Below are positions 4,614 to 6,106 of a stretch of DNA of 6,106 bases, piece by piece (position 1 is the first letter of the stretch; each line of letters begins with the position of its first letter). The notes below the pieces were generated by a model that was not told the DNA's origin, ran no database searches, and saw only the letters and a program-made list of their open reading frames with translations. The translations under genes were made by a program, and so were the position numbers. Source of the DNA: Actinomycetes bacterium (GTDB taxonomy: Bacteria > Actinomycetota > Acidimicrobiia > Acidimicrobiales > UBA8190); NCBI GenBank assembly GCA_021798135.1, contig JAJZYI010000203.1, positions 1 through 6,106 of the forward strand, in the 5' to 3' direction.

Positions 4614-4793
4614 ACGGGGTCGCCCCGCACGGCGGACCGCCATCCCCGCGGGCTCGCCACGTGGCCCGCCAGGGGCGCAGCTCCCCGGGCACCGGCTGAG
4701 CGCATCGGGCGCGGGCATCCACGCGTGGGGAACCCGGCTCTGGGATCATCGGGTCCGAGGTCCACGGTCGCCCGCGCGGAAGGGGCACGTCCG

Positions 4794-5543
4794 ATGAAGC
4801 TGCGCCCACTCGTCGCCGAGGCTCTCGGCACGGCACTGCTGGTGTTCTTCGGGGCTGGGACGGCGACGCTCTGCTTCGGGTTCAAGGTGACCGGCACGAG
4901 CGTCGCCGCCGGGGTCGTCATGACCGCCCTGGCGTTCGGTCTCGTGCTGCTCGTCCTGGTCTACGGGATCGGCCCCATCTCGGGATGCCACGTGAACCCG
5001 GCGGTCACCATGGGCTTCCTGGCCGCGAAGCGCATCGCGCTCACCGACGCCGTCGGGTACTGGGTGGCCCAGGTCGTCGGCGGGATCGCGGGCGCCGCCG
5101 GCCTCTACGGCGTCGTCCACAGCACGCCGCTCTACCACGCCAGCGTGGGGCTCGGCGCCAACGGCTACGGCGCGTCCTCGATCATCGGCGCCAATGCCGC
5201 CGGTGCCTTCGTCGCAGAGGTCGTCCTCACCTTCGTGTTCGTCTTCGTGATCCTCGCGGTCACCCGTCGAGCCAGCAACGCCACCGTGGCGGGGATCACC
5301 ATCGGGCTCGCCCTGACGCTGGTCCACCTCATCGGCATCCCGATCGACGGGACGTCGGTCAACCCAGCTCGCAGCCTCGGCCCGGCCCTCTTCGTGGGGG
5401 GCTCCGCCCTGAGCCAGCTGTGGGTGTTCCTCGTCGCGCCGCTCGCCGGCGGGGTCCTGTCGGCCCTCGCCTACCACTTCTTCTATCCGAAGGGCGAGGA
5501 GGAGGCGGGCGTCGAGCCGGCGCCGGAGGAGCAGGCCGCATAG
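4794..5543 (+). CDS. aqpZ: Aquaporin Z-type water channel (MIP family)
   Basis: The 249-residue membrane channel carries both family NPA boxes: GCHVNPAVT (Asn68-Pro69-Ala70) and TSVNPARS (Asn190-Pro191-Ala192). The residues aligned with the E. coli AqpZ selectivity filter are all present: Phe48 in ALAFGL, His178 in LVHLIGIP, Thr187 and Arg193. This indicates a narrow, water-selective pore and argues against a glycerol facilitator. Six hydrophobic helices and the two half-helices follow the usual order, and LSQLWVFLVAPLAGG matches the family's last helix. The C-terminal tail is short and acidic (KGEEEAGVEPAPEEQAA). ATG 4794 is chosen because GGAAGGGG (4778-4785) precedes it and MKLRPLVAEALGT is the standard N-terminus; an upstream in-frame GTG at 4725 would add 23 unsupported residues. 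I saw no clear promoter. The gene is about 210 bp from the membrane protein gene and 70 bp from the next. Confidence 0.95.
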   Translation: MKLRPLVAEALGTALLVFFGAGTATLCFGFKVTGTSVAAGVVMTALAFGLVLLVLVYGIGPISGCHVNPAVTMGFLAAKRIALTDAVGYWVAQVVGGIAGAAGLYGVVHSTPLYHASVGLGANGYGASSIIGANAAGAFVAEVVLTFVFVFVILAVTRRASNATVAGITIGLALTLVHLIGIPIDGTSVNPARSLGPALFVGGSALSQLWVFLVAPLAGGVLSALAYHFFYPKGEEEAGVEPAPEEQAA

Positions 5544-5613
5544 CAGGGCCACGCCGGCGTCGACGGGCGGCCGAGCGGCGCCGCCCGGGTCGTGTCCGCC
5601 GGGCACGGCGCCG

Positions 5614-6081
5614 TTGCGGCGGCCGGCAGGTGGCGCCGGCGCCGCCGCCGTCGTCGCCGTCGCCGTCGGTGGCACCTCGTTGGGCCTGGCGCTGAGCGGC
5701 GGCACCAACCGGGGAGCCCCCTCCGGTTCGTCCGTTCAGGCCGCCCAGCTCGCCTCGGTGCGGACGGGGTGCCAGGACTGGCTGCGGACGAACCCGTCCC
5801 AGCCGGGCACCGCGCAGTGGTGCGACGCGATGGCGCAGTGGATGCAGCAGCACCTCGGGCGCTACGGCGCCGGGCCGCAGGCGCTGTGGGGAGACCCGAG
5901 CGCGCTCGGGGCGGCGTGCGGGCAGTGGATGGCCGAGGGCCCGCCGCCCGGTGCCCCGGCGAGGCCGGGGGCGTGGTGCGGGGCGATGACCTCGTGGATG
6001 AGCGCGCACCTGGGGCAGTGGAGCGGCCGCGGCAGCTGGAGCGACTGGACGCGCGACGGACCGATGATGCGTGGTGGCTGA
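5614..6081 (+). CDS. Membrane-anchored protein with duplicated Cys/Trp/Met/His motif, unknown function
   Basis: I do not recognise a named family for this product of about 155 residues. A hydrophobic segment near the N-terminus (about 8-28) would act as a signal peptide or anchor, and the rest should be outside the cytoplasm. The body is an internal duplication. Copy one is Cys53-x2-Trp56, Trp69-Cys70-x2-Met-x2-Trp76-Met77-x2-HLG (80-82). Copy two is Cys102-x2-Trp105-Met, Trp121-Cys122-x2-Met125-x2-Trp128-Met129-x2-HLG (132-134). Each copy has one Cys pair, 17 and 20 residues apart, suited to a disulfide. Met and His abundance could also suit metal binding, which is speculation. The C-terminus is Trp-, Ser- and Arg-rich. 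TTG 5614 is the only start codon found in this frame after the aquaporin, and it has no good ribosome site, so the N-terminus is uncertain. Confidence 0.6.
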   Translation: MRRPAGGAGAAAVVAVAVGGTSLGLALSGGTNRGAPSGSSVQAAQLASVRTGCQDWLRTNPSQPGTAQWCDAMAQWMQQHLGRYGAGPQALWGDPSALGAACGQWMAEGPPPGAPARPGAWCGAMTSWMSAHLGQWSGRGSWSDWTRDGPMMRGG

Positions 6082-6106
6082 GCTGCGGCCCGCGGGGTCC
6101 CGGCTC

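Noticed and set aside
4648..4669. Terminator after the membrane protein gene
   Set aside because: The stem is only 6 bp with a 10-nt loop and no T-run, which is not distinguishable from chance pairing at this GC content.
3366..4718. 450-codon minus-strand frame
   Set aside because: It is antisense to the Lipoprotein_15 gene and the transpeptidase C-terminus, with low-complexity Arg/Gly/Asp-rich composition and no family signal.
4746..5708. 320-codon minus-strand frame and a 236-codon plus frame over the aquaporin
   Set aside because: Both are shadows of an unambiguous aquaporin coding frame and have biased Arg/Gly/Glu/Ala content.

Overview
The window is very GC-rich DNA with strong G/C bias at third codon positions, GTG and TTG starts, and actinobacterial gene families. 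The secreted repeat built around GYWLVASDGGVFAFGDA is one I associate with Acidimicrobiia and related actinobacteria. An acidimicrobial chromosome is therefore my best guess, by inference and not proven.

Left part (1-1379). No gene is recognised at 1-276. A detached copy of the 3' half of a tRNA-Lys gene lies at 277-321, and the complete tRNA-Lys(UUU) gene is on the minus strand at 1307-1379. The two copies are direct repeats (42 of 45 positions identical, 32 consecutive). They bracket about 1 kb that holds only a strong hairpin and a two-gene toxin-antitoxin operon: a ribbon-helix-helix/DUF433-like antitoxin (509-934) overlapping a DUF5615 PIN-like toxin (931-1290). A perfect palindrome covers the antitoxin start. 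This looks like a very small tRNA-integrated islet without an integrase.

Middle (1380-2370). The tRNA-Lys promoter is followed by a possible 39-codon Cys/His-rich ORF on the minus strand, three copies of GGTGTCACC that can form a hairpin, a probable terminator, and a minus-strand YbaK/EbsC-family deacylase-like gene (1715-2188). That gene diverges from the next one across about 180 bp.

Right part (2371-6106), all on the plus strand. First comes a secreted L,D-transpeptidase with three nearly identical 42-residue repeats, a peptidoglycan-binding domain and a C-terminal catalytic domain. Next is a five-helix membrane protein fused to a Lipoprotein_15 (COG4315-type) domain. Then come an AqpZ-type aquaporin and a small membrane-anchored protein with a duplicated Cys/Trp/Met/His motif. 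Gaps of about 70 to 215 bp, a hairpin after the transpeptidase and separate ribosome sites suggest mostly independent transcription units. The shared theme is the cell envelope: wall cross-linking, a membrane/secreted domain protein, water flux and an exported Cys-rich protein.
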